A model generated the notes under the pieces. The model saw nothing but the letters and a program-made list of their open reading frames with translations. It was not told where the DNA came from and made no database searches. DNA of 64,000 nucleotides from Crambe crambe (lineage: Eukaryota > Porifera > Demospongiae > Poecilosclerida > Crambeidae), in the NCBI GenBank assembly GCA_963924555.1, contig OZ004591.1, positions 3,906,001 through 3,970,000 on the forward strand. Reading direction: 5' to 3'. A program made the translations under genes and the position numbers. Shown piece after piece: positions 10,719 to 21,775 of the stretch. Position 1 is the first letter of the stretch, and every line of letters begins with the position of its first letter.

Positions 10719-11447
10719 TTATAAGGTATAACATTCTTCTTCACTGAAATGTGATTGTTGGGCGCACAAGGATACGAATAATGATAAAAAGAAGGGAAAG
10801 GTACGTGTTCCAAAAAAAAATAAAAAATCACACACTCCCAATGGATGCTTAAACCGTCCAAATAAGGTCACATACGCCCCCTCAGTTGTGAAAACTGATA
10901 TGTTGTGGCTGTTCCAACCAGCCACGTACACGTACTGACCAGCTACACATACACCACATGGACCACTCAACTTATTCTCACAGCCTAATGAATAAAGGGA
11001 TTCACCATCACTACTGAAGATTCGGATACAAGAGTTTTTATAGTCACTGACATAAAGATTGCCATGTGGGTCTGAAGATATGTCGTTGAGTTGCACTTGG
11101 TCTTTACCAATCTGTCTCGCATAGTAGGAGTGACGGAGACAAACACAGGGAAGGGACTACCATCTACTCCTTGTCCATTCACAGAGACACTGAGTTCATG
11201 TTGCCATGGATAATGAGTGTGTACTGGATGTGAAATTCATTACCTTGGATTCTGTTCAATAATGGATCCATTTATCAGTGGCATGTAATATCACACTTTC
11301 ATTTTGTGCTCGTCCAACTAGTTTTCACAGATATAATGGATTCAATTATATTGTTCACGTCTCCATTCGATCACCAAATACAATACACTTAGCAGGATCA
11401 ATAGGAAGTTGAATCATAGCCTTTAAGTCTCCAGCTCCACCCCTTAG
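10719..11447 (-). pseudogene. TRIM-NHL relic (NHL, filamin and linker fragments)
   Basis: Minus-strand remnants of a TRIM-NHL gene. Bases 10,835-11,095 encode NHL sequence (HGNLYVSDY, GPCGVCVAGQYVYVAGW, HNISVFTTEGAYV). After a deletion, 11,120-11,270 match the filamin domain and 11,270-11,447 the linker before it. The frame changes several times. The fragments keep gene order but have lost the RING and B-boxes. Confidence 0.8.
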
Positions 11448-11603
11448 GCAAATTGTCTCAGACTTGGATCTCCTCCACAGCATGTGAGTAACTAGCCTGC
11501 ACCTCCTTTAGGGGCTCCAACTGCTGAATCAGCTTCTTTTTCATCTCTGGGGCAGCAATCTTGACAAATTCATAATTGTGTTTGGGACAAGTCTGGATCC
11601 AGG
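11448..11603 (-). pseudogene. TRIM coiled-coil relic in parental orientation
   Basis: About 155 bp matching the B-box 2/coiled-coil boundary (HNYEFVKIAAPEMKK, QLEPLKEVQ, SHAVEEIQ), read on the minus strand as in the intact genes. Its left flank (agtctccagctccacccc) and right flank (acattcttctctccaagc) are the same as those around 18,935-19,053, where this block is inverted. Confidence 0.75.
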
Positions 11604-12089
11604 TTTGATGTACATTCTTCTCTCCAAGCTTAATACTTAGGTTTTGATATGCCTAACTTAAAGCTTATCTTCATGTCTTAACTATACTTAATCATGAGAG
11701 TGATGCTACTATTCATCACTACTTTATCAACGTCATGGGCCTCTAACATTCTGCTATTTATTATAACATTAATAGCTATATTAATTTGTCCACTATGTTA
11801 TGAATCCATAAGCTCCAATTTTTTTTTTCATGGACGAATATTTGTGATATTAGTGAGTCCTCTCACTATAATGTCACTCTTCTATCCATTGTAGAATGTA
11901 CATACCAGAACGTCTCATGCAAGAAAGGGTTCATCTTAATTTTTGCTCAATAGTCTAAAGTTCATTATTCACAAGAGAAAATTCAGCCTATATTATAATA
12001 CATGCTATAACAATACTGAAAACACACACACAAAAAATGAACAAAAAACAAACAAATAAAAAAAAACAACAGGTGATAGAAAAAAATGT
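11604..12089. other. Non-coding repeat unit shared between relics
   Basis: The sequence from the cttctctccaagcttaatacttagg region through to an A/C-rich tract is repeated at 6090-6430, 17,640-18,120 and 19,060-19,500. It always sits between an inverted or parental coiled-coil relic and the 3' end of an NHL unit. No gene is visible. Confidence 0.6.
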
Positions 12090-13040
12090 TTAAATTATTT
12101 GAATTCTTTTATTATTAAAATTACAGACATACACCAAACCATCTTTATCAATACACACTCCCCATGGATTCTCAAAGTCACCTTCTTTATGCCCAAATGA
12201 GGTCACATACGCCCCCTCAGTTGTGAATACTGAAATGTTGTGGTTACTCCAACCAGCCACGTACACATACTGACCAGCTACACATACTCCACAAGGACCA
12301 CTCAACTTATTCTCATCAGAGCTTAGCACACACTTAAATTCACCATCATTACTGAGAACTTGGATACAAGAGTTGGAATAGTCACTAACATAGAGGTTGC
12401 CATGTTGGTCTGAAGATATGTCTTGAATACCATCAAATTGCCCTGGGCCTTTACCAGGTGAGCCAATCTGTCTTACGTATTTTAGTTCAGTGGTAAAAAC
12501 ATGAATACAGTTATTTTCATTATCACAAACCATAACTTTGACCACCTGTTGAAAATCATAATATCAATCATCGTCCGTTCCATTCTTTCTTTCAGTTTTG
12601 CTCCACTACATGTTAGGGCCCTAAAAATGATACTTTTATGCTATTTTATGCTATAAAATACATCATCATAACAAATCTTATAAAAAATGAACAAAGCATT
12701 TCTATCATAAACTGCTTCACAATTTAACGGTGGAATGGAACTGCTGCAGAAGCTCTCCTTTCATTGGATTCAGGTGATACTTTTCGGACACAGTCTTCAT
12801 TGGTCTGTGTTTCATATTCCTACAGAATCCAGTCAATACAGTCTTCACTAAGAAAGCACCAAATTCGACTTTAATTCGATAGCTTACGTAGCTTTTAAGC
12901 AATCTTTTGGAGCCATGGCGATGGGTGACATGAGTTAGTAACTTACTTTCATACTGCAGTTGATAAATACTTACTGTTGAAGTTTTCTCTCTAGAGCTTG
13001 TAAGTCTTTCCCATATATTTTCCATCTTCTTAGACTCCAT
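12090..13040 (-). CDS. Candidate two-exon NHL-only chimeric gene (173 aa)
   Basis: The C-terminal NHL repeats of a TRIM-NHL gene (12,090-12,545, 151 residues, open to a normal stop) have no RING, B-box, coiled-coil or filamin part. Just before the first NHL codon is an acceptor-like CAACAG. Upstream at 12,975-13,040 is a 22-codon frame starting MESKKMENIWERL that ends at a strong donor (ACA then GTAAGT). Both boundaries are phase 0, so splicing would fuse a new short N-terminus to the propeller, which would then have no ligase domain. I see the frame and the splice signals; expression and function are inference. The alternative is a truncated pseudogene plus a chance open frame. The unspliced 107-aa frame at 12,717-13,040 matches nothing I know. 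Confidence 0.4.
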
Positions 13041-13765
13041 TTACGTTTGTTTACTACCGTAGACTTTCCGCATACTAAGTAGTTGATAATCGGTCAATAA
13101 TCGGTTGCTTACGCTACCCCAAATGCAGGAATGTTTTCCATAATCATAGGATTCGACGGGTGGCAGAAAGGTGTGAGTTGTACATGGAACACTCTTGTAT
13201 ATATCACACAAGCTAAACTTATTTAATAATAAGACCAAGATAAGTATGGAATTTCTCTGTAGTAGTAGCAGAGTTTATCATGCCCTCCTATCAGATAGTA
13301 CTCTCTAAGCAGGGATGGCACGGATTGCCTCATTGGACTAATAGTTTCATAACTCCAGAATACTTCTCTCCTACAGTTAGCAACTCCTAACTTGAAGACA
13401 GAACACCTTCAATGTGCTAGGACTCAAGTAAGAGTCAAGTAACCCCTTACCCATCACCAATATTACCACATGAGAGTGAAGTAGGAATAGTTAGCTCGTA
13501 GTTTGGTAATATTGGTGATGGGTAAGGGGTTCACTCTCTTGTCGCTGAACTTTTTTGAACCACACACAGCCATCCCTACTTTTCTTTTTTTTCCTTTATG
13601 ATAAAGGGTCACCACAATGTAACACAGATTTGAATCTGACACTACTCACAAATTGACCAGTATATACAAAAAAAATTCATGAATAAAATATTTCAAGAAT
13701 GCTATTTCAATAATAAAGATTAGATCAAGACACAAAAAATGTTATAAGAAGGGAGAAATAGAAGC
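13041..13765. other. Intergenic DNA with a perfect inverted repeat
   Basis: This lies between the candidate chimeric gene and the 3' end of copy 3. Apart from the inverted repeat at 13,441-13,531, I see only short open frames with no recognisable content. Confidence 0.5.
13441..13531. repeat. Hairpin: 28-bp perfect inverted repeat
   Basis: Arms of 28 bp at 13,441-13,468 and 13,504-13,531 are exact reverse complements, with a 35-base loop. The arm sequence (ttggtgatgggtaaggggtt) also occurs in the dispersed repeats at 27,530-27,790, 44,236-44,515 and 48,076-48,330, so this is a folded-back fragment of that family. Confidence 0.9.
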
Positions 13766-15994
13766 TCAAAATATTTGAACCTTGTGATTACTAAAATCAC
13801 TAACATACACAAAACCATCTTTATCAACACACACTCCCAAAGGACACTTAAAGTCACCTTCATTACTACCCCTATGTCCAAATGAGGTCACATATGCCCC
13901 CTCAGTTGTGAACACTGAAATGTTATGCTTGTCCCAATCAGCCACATACACATACTGACCAGCTACACATACACCACGTGGACATCTTAACTTAATAACA
14001 CCACTGCTATCAATTAAATGCAGAAACTCGCCAGAATTACTAAGGACTACGATACAAGAGTTGAAATAGTCACAGACATAGAGGTTGCCATGTTGATCTG
14101 AAGATATGTCCACAATATCACTGAATTGCCCTGGGGCTTTACCAGGAGAACCAATCTGTCTCACATATTTTAGTTCAGTGGTATAGACATGAATACAGCG
14201 ATTTTCATCATCACACACCATAACTTCATCTCCTACTACAGCCACACCACTCAACTGAGATGCTTGGTTACTGCTGTATGTCTTAAGGAGGGTCATGTCC
14301 TTACTCAGTTTCACGATCTTCCGCTTCTGAGAGTCTGTGATGTATATACAGTCAGTACTATCAATAGCCACACCAAATGGATCATCAATGCCACAGTCAG
14401 ATGATTTGATACTTCTCAGTCTTGTCCCCATCCTATCAAACACTTGAATGTTATACAGTACCGTGATAATTACCTCCCCCACTGAATTAACAGCTATGGA
14501 CCTAGGATTAACCTTCTTACAATCAATCACTTTGGAAGGTTTGCTGAGTAAAGAAGGAGGGATGGAGACAAACAGAGGGAAGGGACTACCAGCTACTTGT
14601 TTTCCGTTCACAAAGACAGTGAGTTTATGTTGTCCACGGATGATGGGTGTGTACAGGATGTGATACTCGTTACCTTGGATTCGATCAACATTACCTTCGA
14701 CGATGGATCCATTTACCAGTGACTTCAAGTGGCATGTGACATCACACTTTCGTTTTGTGTCTTTACCATTAGTCAATTTCACAGATATAATGGATTCAGT
14801 TAGATTGTTCACCTTGGCAGTCTTCATTCCATCATCAGACACAATACATTTAGCAGGATCGATTGGAAGCTGAATAACTTTAGTTCTAGTTTGGCAGAGC
14901 TGTTTCAGGTCTTCAGCACAGCTGACCTCCACCCCTATGTCAACCTCTTCCACTGGATCCAGACTCCTCCCTTCATTGCAGTGCTCTTCAATCTCTCTGC
15001 CTATTCGATTCTTAAGCTCAGAATGTATGCACATGATCTCGTCTTCAGCCAAATGCTCTACAGACTGTTCAGTGTATTCTATCACACTCTGGACCACTGC
15101 ATGAGCAGTGGACAGGCTCTTTTCCTGGACAGAGAGACGCTCCAACTTCTCTATCACTTTCATTGCGGCTTCTTTCAAAAGTTCTTGCTTGTGACTTTCA
15201 ATAATCGTGTGAAGTTCCTTGAACGAGTTCTCAATGTCATTAGCCACAGAATCCCCCTGGGCCTCTATCTCGGACTTGGTGGTTTGTATCTCCTCCACAG
15301 CATGTGAGTAATTAGCCTGTACCTCCTTTAGGGGCTCCAACTGCTGAATCAGCTTCTTCTTCATCTCTGGGGCAGCAGTTTTGATGAATTCATAGTTATG
15401 TTCAGGGCGAGGGTGATCTATGATGGTGCAGTCACGACAGATGAGACTGTTGCAGTCAAAGCAGTACATCTTCATCGGCTCTTCGTGCTTTCTGCACTTC
15501 TGAAGGGGATACTCCTGTGTAACGATCTCTTTAGCCCCTCCCTTTTTAAGCTCTTCAAAGGTAACAACCTTATGCCCTGGAAATGACTTTTTCATCCTTT
15601 GATGCTGTTTGACGCACTCTGAACAGATGAACTGGGCACACTGTCGACAGAAGGCTTCAGCCTTGTCCCCAGAACATATTTCACACTTAGCATCCACCTT
15701 ACCGTGAGCTCGCTCCATCTTGGAGTGTAACTCTTTCATGCGATTGATAAAGAAAGCTGTAGGGAGGTTGTCCACACCCCCCTGAGAGAGGGTGGTGTCT
15801 CTACGACATTCAGGGCAAGAGAATGGCTTGTCGAGGCCAGTCCTCAGGGCCAGTCTGCAGATGCACTGTTTGCAGTAGTAATGGAGACAAGGTAGGACCT
15901 TGGGGTCAGTGTAGTGATCTTGACACACAGGACAAGTGATCTCCTTCTCAAGGTCTTCCACACTCTTCTCAACTACATCCACATGTTCAGCCAT
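13766..15994 (-). CDS. TRIM-NHL protein, copy 3 (742 aa)
   Basis: Intronless RING-B-box-B-box-coiled-coil-filamin-NHL protein with the standard MAEHVDVVEKS start and intact RING ligands. Its first ~310 residues are almost identical to copy 1. Its filamin domain (KLTVFVNGKQVAGSPFPLF) and propeller diverge strongly from copies 1 and 2 (for example SSGVIKLRCPRGV, DYFNSCIVVL). The ending SNHKVQIF differs from the KRIQII ending of copies 1 and 2. The contrast between a conserved ligase half and a diverged sensor half is sharpest here. Confidence 0.93.
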   Translation of the reverse strand: MAEHVDVVEKSVEDLEKEITCPVCQDHYTDPKVLPCLHYYCKQCICRLALRTGLDKPFSCPECRRDTTLSQGGVDNLPTAFFINRMKELHSKMERAHGKVDAKCEICSGDKAEAFCRQCAQFICSECVKQHQRMKKSFPGHKVVTFEELKKGGAKEIVTQEYPLQKCRKHEEPMKMYCFDCNSLICRDCTIIDHPRPEHNYEFIKTAAPEMKKKLIQQLEPLKEVQANYSHAVEEIQTTKSEIEAQGDSVANDIENSFKELHTIIESHKQELLKEAAMKVIEKLERLSVQEKSLSTAHAVVQSVIEYTEQSVEHLAEDEIMCIHSELKNRIGREIEEHCNEGRSLDPVEEVDIGVEVSCAEDLKQLCQTRTKVIQLPIDPAKCIVSDDGMKTAKVNNLTESIISVKLTNGKDTKRKCDVTCHLKSLVNGSIVEGNVDRIQGNEYHILYTPIIRGQHKLTVFVNGKQVAGSPFPLFVSIPPSLLSKPSKVIDCKKVNPRSIAVNSVGEVIITVLYNIQVFDRMGTRLRSIKSSDCGIDDPFGVAIDSTDCIYITDSQKRKIVKLSKDMTLLKTYSSNQASQLSGVAVVGDEVMVCDDENRCIHVYTTELKYVRQIGSPGKAPGQFSDIVDISSDQHGNLYVCDYFNSCIVVLSNSGEFLHLIDSSGVIKLRCPRGVCVAGQYVYVADWDKHNISVFTTEGAYVTSFGHRGSNEGDFKCPLGVCVDKDGFVYVSDFSNHKVQIF

Positions 15995-17502
15995 GACTAT
16001 CAGTTAGTAGAGGCAGAAGAAACAAATATCAGCAGTTGTAGCTGTAGGAATAGGATTTCTGACTTCTCAAAGCTTTCAAGAGAAAAGAGCCAGTAGTATG
16101 ACCTTATAATAAAGTGGGTGTATAGCTTTTGTATGTCCATAAATGGTGCATATTCATTCTTTGTAAGTTGATTCATGACCACTTTTAGGGTATCACATGA
16201 TCTATTCCAGAGGTAAGATGGGGTACCACAAGTTTTCATACTAGGAGCAGTATTTTCCCTCATTCTTTCATGCACAACACAACAATTTATATCTACTGTA
16301 TGGCTGAAAGTGCAATTTCAAGGCTTGAAACTTCATTATTTGGCCAAACCCTGTTTCTCATCAATTCTGTGTGCAAAAATAAAAACATGTAGAGCTGTGT
16401 AACTAGCTACATTAACTTGGTCTGCTAACTTGGTAATGCTAATAGTGTGTGTGTAAAGAAAAGAGTGTGTTTTTAATTTTGACGAAAATCAATCAGGGAG
16501 CTGATGAGAAACAGGATATTTAATTGGTTTGGCATTAAATTCTATCCCAGAGACATGTACTAGTTGGCCTCTTAGACTTGCTGCTCAGATACAATCTAGG
16601 TCAGTATGTCAGTATTAAATCTCATCATAATTAAAACTTGAAACCAGCAGTGTAATGAGACCATCTCGCTATTAAGGCCACTTGTCTATGTTCCAACAGC
16701 ACCTAATCAGTCACTAGATGAGTCAGTTCTCCAAGAGCATGTTCTCTGAATAGCACACTTGCAACAGTTCTGTGTGTGCTTACATACTATGTGATATGTG
16801 GACCACAACCCTATTAAAACCTGTGATTGTAATTGGATGCACAAAAATCACTTTAAGTTGTAAATCAAGATATTCATAGTCGCCTTCTACTTTGTAATAA
16901 TTAACATGAAAATCGCAAACACAATATTCAGGGAAAGTGCATGGGACTACAGAAAGATAACAAAAGACTTGAGCTCTTGATCAATGTTTCACTATACAAC
17001 AGATCAAATTAAAGTTCCAGGGGATGGATCAACAGGACTATGTATCACGAAGCCATACATATAGGTCTACCAACAAAGATAACTCCATCTTTTTGGGAGG
17101 AGATTTATAGTGCAAATACATTGCAATGGCACTCATTGCATCTCAGTGATTACCATTAGCAGTACTCTGCATGACTAATAAACCAGAAGAGGGGAAAGGG
17201 AAATCCCCAACTGGCCACACCCCTTACCGATTTGCCTGGTGCTGGGTAGTCCATGCTACAAATATTAACTGTGGTACTTAATTTTAAACACAGGGTTTGG
17301 AGGGAGAGGGACGAACCCCCCTTTTCAAATAAATAAGAGGTTAGCCTTGTAGATTTTTTTTTTCTTGGTAGCTTTGCTCTGAATCACAGACTTCAAGGTT
17401 ATCATACAACAGCTCACTATTTCATAGAGGATATGCCAGATGCAGCACATGTTCAGGGGATACTACAGTTCAGTCCCACCTATTAAAACTAGCAACACCA
17501 CA
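15995..17502. other. Duplicated upstream flank of copy 3
   Basis: Nearly collinear with 8998-10,540, including the short fold-back block and the CACA-rich segment. No coding region is supported. Confidence 0.65.
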
Positions 17503-17640
17503 CTGGATCCAGACTCACAATTATGAATTTGTTGCCCCAGAGATGAAGAAGAAGCTGATTCAGCAGTTGGAGCCCCTAAAGGAGGTGCATGCTAATTACT
17601 CACATGCTGTGGAGGAGATCCAAGTCTGAGACAGTTTGCC
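17503..17640 (+). pseudogene. Inverted TRIM coiled-coil fragment
   Basis: Plus-strand sense reading gives HNYEFVAPEMKKKLIQQLEP, then LKEVHANYSHAVEEIQ, ending at a stop. It is inverted relative to every intact TRIM gene and is bounded by ggatccagac on one side and gagacagtttgcc on the other. Confidence 0.8.
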
Positions 17641-18125
17641 AAACATTCTTCTCTCCAAGCTTAATACTTAGGTAGCTATAGGTTTTAATATGCCTAACTT
17701 AAAGCTTATCTTCATGTCTTAATTATACTTAACCATGAGAGTGATGCTACTATTCATCACTACTTTATCAATGTCACAGGCCTCTATCTAACATTCTGCT
17801 ATATTGCTATATTGGTTAGGACATTAACATTCTGCTATATTAATTTGTGCACTATGTGATGAATCCATAAGCTCCAATTTTTTTTCATGGATGAATATTT
17901 GTGACATTAGTGAGTCCTTGAAAATGTCTCACTATATCTATCCATTGTAGAATGTACATACCAGAACGTCTCATGCAAGAAAGGTTCATCTTAATTTTTG
18001 ATCAATAGTCTAAAGTTCATTATTCATAAGAGAAAACTCAGCCCATACAATACATGCACAATAACAATACAAAAAACAACAACAATAAACAAACAAAATG
18101 AAACTAAAAATAGAAAGGTAAATGT
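17641..18125. other. Non-coding repeat unit shared between relics
   Basis: Collinear with 11,604-12,089 and 19,060-19,500. It contains the same aagcttaatacttagg segment and the A/C-rich tract that precedes an NHL 3' end. No gene is visible. Confidence 0.55.
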
Positions 18126-18560
18126 TCAAATTATTGTGATTCTTTTATTACTAAAATCACAGACATACACCAAACCATCTTTATCAACACACACTCCCCA
18201 TGGATTCTCAAAGGCACCATCAACACTACCCAGATGTCCAAATGAGGTCACACACGCCCCCTCAGTTGTGAACACTGAAATGTTGCGGTTGTCCCAATCA
18301 GCCACATACACATACTGACCAGCTACACATACTCCACAAGATTATTCTCACCAAACAAATGAAGGTATTCACCATTATTACTGAGGACTTGGATACGAAA
18401 GTTTAAATGGTCACTAACATAGAGGTTGCCATGTTTGTCTGAAGATATGTCCTCGATATCACTGAGCTCCCCTGGGCCTTTACCAGGAGAGCCGATCTGT
18501 CTTACATATTTTAGTGCAGTGGTAAAAACATGAATACAGTTATTTTTAGTTATATTATAA
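18126..18560 (-). pseudogene. NHL relic, first of two fused fragments
   Basis: Minus-strand NHL sequence from the normal TRIM C-terminus (VYVCDFSNKRI) back to CIHVFTTALKYVRQIGSPGK. A short deletion at about 18,342, after the VAGQYVYV segment, breaks the frame. Upstream of 18,545 the match stops and a second, separate NHL relic begins. Confidence 0.8.
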
Positions 18561-18564
18561 CATT

Positions 18565-18934
18565 CTTCTTCACTGAAATGTGATTGTTGGGCACACAAGG
18601 ATATTAGCAATGATAACAATGAAGGGAAAGGTACGTGTTCAAAAAAAATCTTTATAAACACACACTCCCAATGGATGCTTAAACTGTCCAAATAAGGTCA
18701 CATATGCCCCCTCAGTTGTGAAAACTGATATGTAGTGGTTGTTCCAATCAGCCACATACACATACTGTCCACCACTCAACTTGGTATGTGACACTTTCAT
18801 TTTGTACTCATGCAACTAGTTTTCACAGATATAATGGATTCAGTTATATTGTTCACGTCTCCATTCAGATCACCAAATACAATACACTTAGCAGGATCAA
18901 TAGGAAAGCTGCTTTAAGTCTCCAGCTCCACCCC
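18565..18934 (-). pseudogene. NHL and linker relic, second fused fragment
   Basis: Homologous to the relic at 10,720-10,960: the same cttcactgaaatgtgattgttggg lead-in and the same shortened NHL block. It is followed by linker-region sequence (18,785-18,930). Stops and deletions remove any coding capacity. Confidence 0.75.
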
Positions 18935-19053
18935 GGATCCAGACTCGCCCTGAACACAATTATGAATTGTCAAGATTGCTGCCCCAGAGATGAAGAAAGT
19001 GCAGGCTAATTACTCACATGCTGCAGAGGAGATCCAAGTCTGAGACAGTTTGC
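18935..19053 (+). pseudogene. Inverted TRIM coiled-coil fragment
   Basis: Plus-strand sense fragment of the coiled coil (KVQANYSHAAEEIQV then stop). It lies between the same flanks that surround the non-inverted block at 11,448-11,603. Confidence 0.8.
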
Positions 19054-19555
19054 CTAACATTCTTCTCTCCAAGCTTAATACTTAGGTAGCTATAGGTTTT
19101 AATATGCCTAACTTAAAGCTTATCTTCATGTCTTAACTATACTTAACCATGAGAGTGATGCTACTATTCATCACTACTTTATCAATGTCACAGGCCTCTA
19201 ACATTCTGCTATTATTTATAACATTCTGCTTTATTAATTTATGCACTATGTGATGAATCCATAAGCTCCAATTTTTTTTTCATGGATGAATATTTGTGAC
19301 ATTAGAAAATGTCTCACTATACGGTAATATGTCACTCTTCTATCTATTGTAGAATGTACATACCAAAGACAACTCATGCAAAAAATGGTTCATCTTAATT
19401 TTTGCTCAAGTTCATTATTCATAAGAGAAAATTCAGCCCAAACATACATGGATAATAACAATATGAAACAACAACAAAAAAAACACAAAAACCTAACAAA
19501 ACAAAACAAAACAAAAAAAACAACAGGTGATAGAAAGGTAAATGTTTAAATTATT
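19054..19555. other. Non-coding repeat unit downstream of copy 4
   Basis: Collinear with 11,604-12,089 and 17,641-18,125, ending in an A/C-rich tract at 19,465-19,525. No gene is visible. Confidence 0.55.
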
Positions 19556-21690
19556 TTGAATTCTTTTATTATTAAAATCACAGACATACACAAAACCATC
19601 TTTATCAACACACACTCCCCCTGGATCCTCAAAGTCACCTTCATTACTACCCCTATGTCCAAATGAGGTCACACACGCCCCCTCAGTTGTGAACACTGAA
19701 ATGTTCTGGCTGTTCCCATCAGCCACATACACATACTGACCAGCTACACATACTCCACAAGGACGACTCAACTTATTCTTATCAGAGCTTAGCACACACT
19801 TAGATTCACCACCATTACTGAGAACTTGGATATGAGAGTCAAGATAGTCACTGACATAGAGGTTGCCATGTTGGTCTGAAGATATGTCCTGAATACGACT
19901 AAACTGCCCTGGACCTTTACCAGGAGAACCGATCTGTCTCACATATTTTAGTTCAGTGGTAAAAACTTGAATACAGTTTTTCTTTTTATCACAAACCATA
20001 ACTTCATCTCCAACTACAGCCACACCTTTTAACTGGAATGCTTGGTCACTGCTGTATGTCTCGAGGAGGTTCATATCCTTACTCAGTTTCACAATATTGT
20101 TCTTCAAATCTGTGATGTATATACAGTCAGTACTATCAACAGCCACACCGAATGAATCACCAATGCCATAGTCAGATGATTTGATACTTCTCTGCTTTGT
20201 CCCCTTCTTATCAAATACTTGGACACCTCTGCATTCCATAACAATCATATCTCCCACTGAATTAACAGCTATGCACCTAGGTCCCTTCTCATTCTTAATG
20301 ACCTTGACGGGTTTGCCAAGCTGAGTAGGAGCGATGGAGACACATACAGGGAAGGGACTACTGTCTACTTCTTGTCCGTTCATATATAGAGACACTGAGT
20401 TCATGTCGTCCACGGATAATGGGTGTGTATTGGATGCGATATTCATTACCTTGGATTCGATCGACATTACCTTTGATAATGGATCCATTTACCAGTGACT
20501 TCAAGTGGCATGTGATATCACACTTTCGTTTCATTTCCTTTCCATTAGTCAATTTTGTTTTCACAGAAAATTTGCTCATTATGTCAATCTCAGGACTCTT
20601 CATTCCATCGCCAGACACTATACACTTTGCAGGATCAATTGGAAGCTGAATAACTTTAGCTTTAGTCTGGCAGAGCTCTTTCAGGTCTTCAGCACAGCTC
20701 ACCTCCACCTCTATGTCAACCTCTACCACTGGATCCAGATTCTTCCCTTCCTTGCAGTGTTCTTCAATCTCTCTGTCTATTCGATTCTCAAGTTCAGCAT
20801 GCATGCACATGACCTCGTCTTCAGCTGAATGCTCTAGAGACTGTTCAGTGTATTCTATCACACTCTGGACCACTGCATGAGCAGTGAACAGGCTCTTTTC
20901 CTGGACAGAGAGACACTCCAACTTCTCTGTCACTTTCATTGCAGCTTCTTTCAAAAGTTCTTGCTTGCGACTTTCGATAATTGTATGAAGTTCCTTGAAC
21001 GAGTTCTCAATGTCATTGGCCACAGAATCTCCCTGGGCCTCTATCTCGGACTTGGTGGTTTGTATCTCCTTCACAGCATGTGAGTAATTAGCTTGCACCT
21101 CCTTTAGGGGCTCCAACTGCTGAATCATAGTTATGTTCAGGGCGAGGGTGATCTATGATGGTGCAATCACGACAGATGAGACTGTTGCAGTCAAAGCAGT
21201 ACATCTTCATCGGCTCTTAGTGCTTTCTGCACTTCTGAAGGGGATACTCCTGTGTAACGATCTTTTTAGCCCCTCCCTTTTTAAGCTCTTCAAAGGTAAC
21301 AACTTTATGCCCTGGAAATGACTTTTTCATCCTCTGATGTGCCTTGACACACTCTGAGCAGATGAACTGGGCACACTGTCGACAGAAGGCTTCAGCCTTG
21401 TCCCCAGAACATATTTCACACTTGGCATCCACCTTACCATGAGCTCGCTCCATCTTGGAGTGTAACTCTTTCATACGATTGATAAAGAAAGCTGTAGGGA
21501 GGTTGTCCACACCCCCCTGAGAGAGGGTGGTGTCTCTACGACACTCAGGGCAAGAGAATGGCTTGTCGAGGCCAGTCCTTAGGGCCAGCCTGTAGATGCA
21601 CTGTTTGCAGTAGTAATGGAGACAAGGTAGGACCTTGGGGTCAATGTAGTGATATTGACACACAGAAAACCATAATTCATTCTTTGTGGG
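19556..21690 (-). pseudogene. TRIM-NHL copy 4, broken in at least four places
   Basis: Full-length relative of the intact copies with clear lesions. (1) The 5' end is missing: homology stops inside the RING just upstream of VCQ, and flank sequence that normally lies further upstream is joined there (about 21,665). (2) A nonsense change at 21,217-21,219 turns the Glu codon after RKH into TAA. (3) A 41-bp deletion at about 21,128, between short similar sequences (gaatca/gaattca), removes the PEMKK region. (4) A net +4 insertion (tatat for c) at about 20,383 shifts the frame in the filamin domain. The NHL part (19,556 to about 20,380) remains open. It could be expressed as a propeller fragment, but not as a full TRIM. 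Confidence 0.9.
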
Positions 21691-21775
21691 AACCACAGTA
21701 GATTGTGTAAGTTGATGCATGACCAATAAACCACTTCTAAGAGTGTCACATGATCTACTCCAGAGGGAAGGTGGG

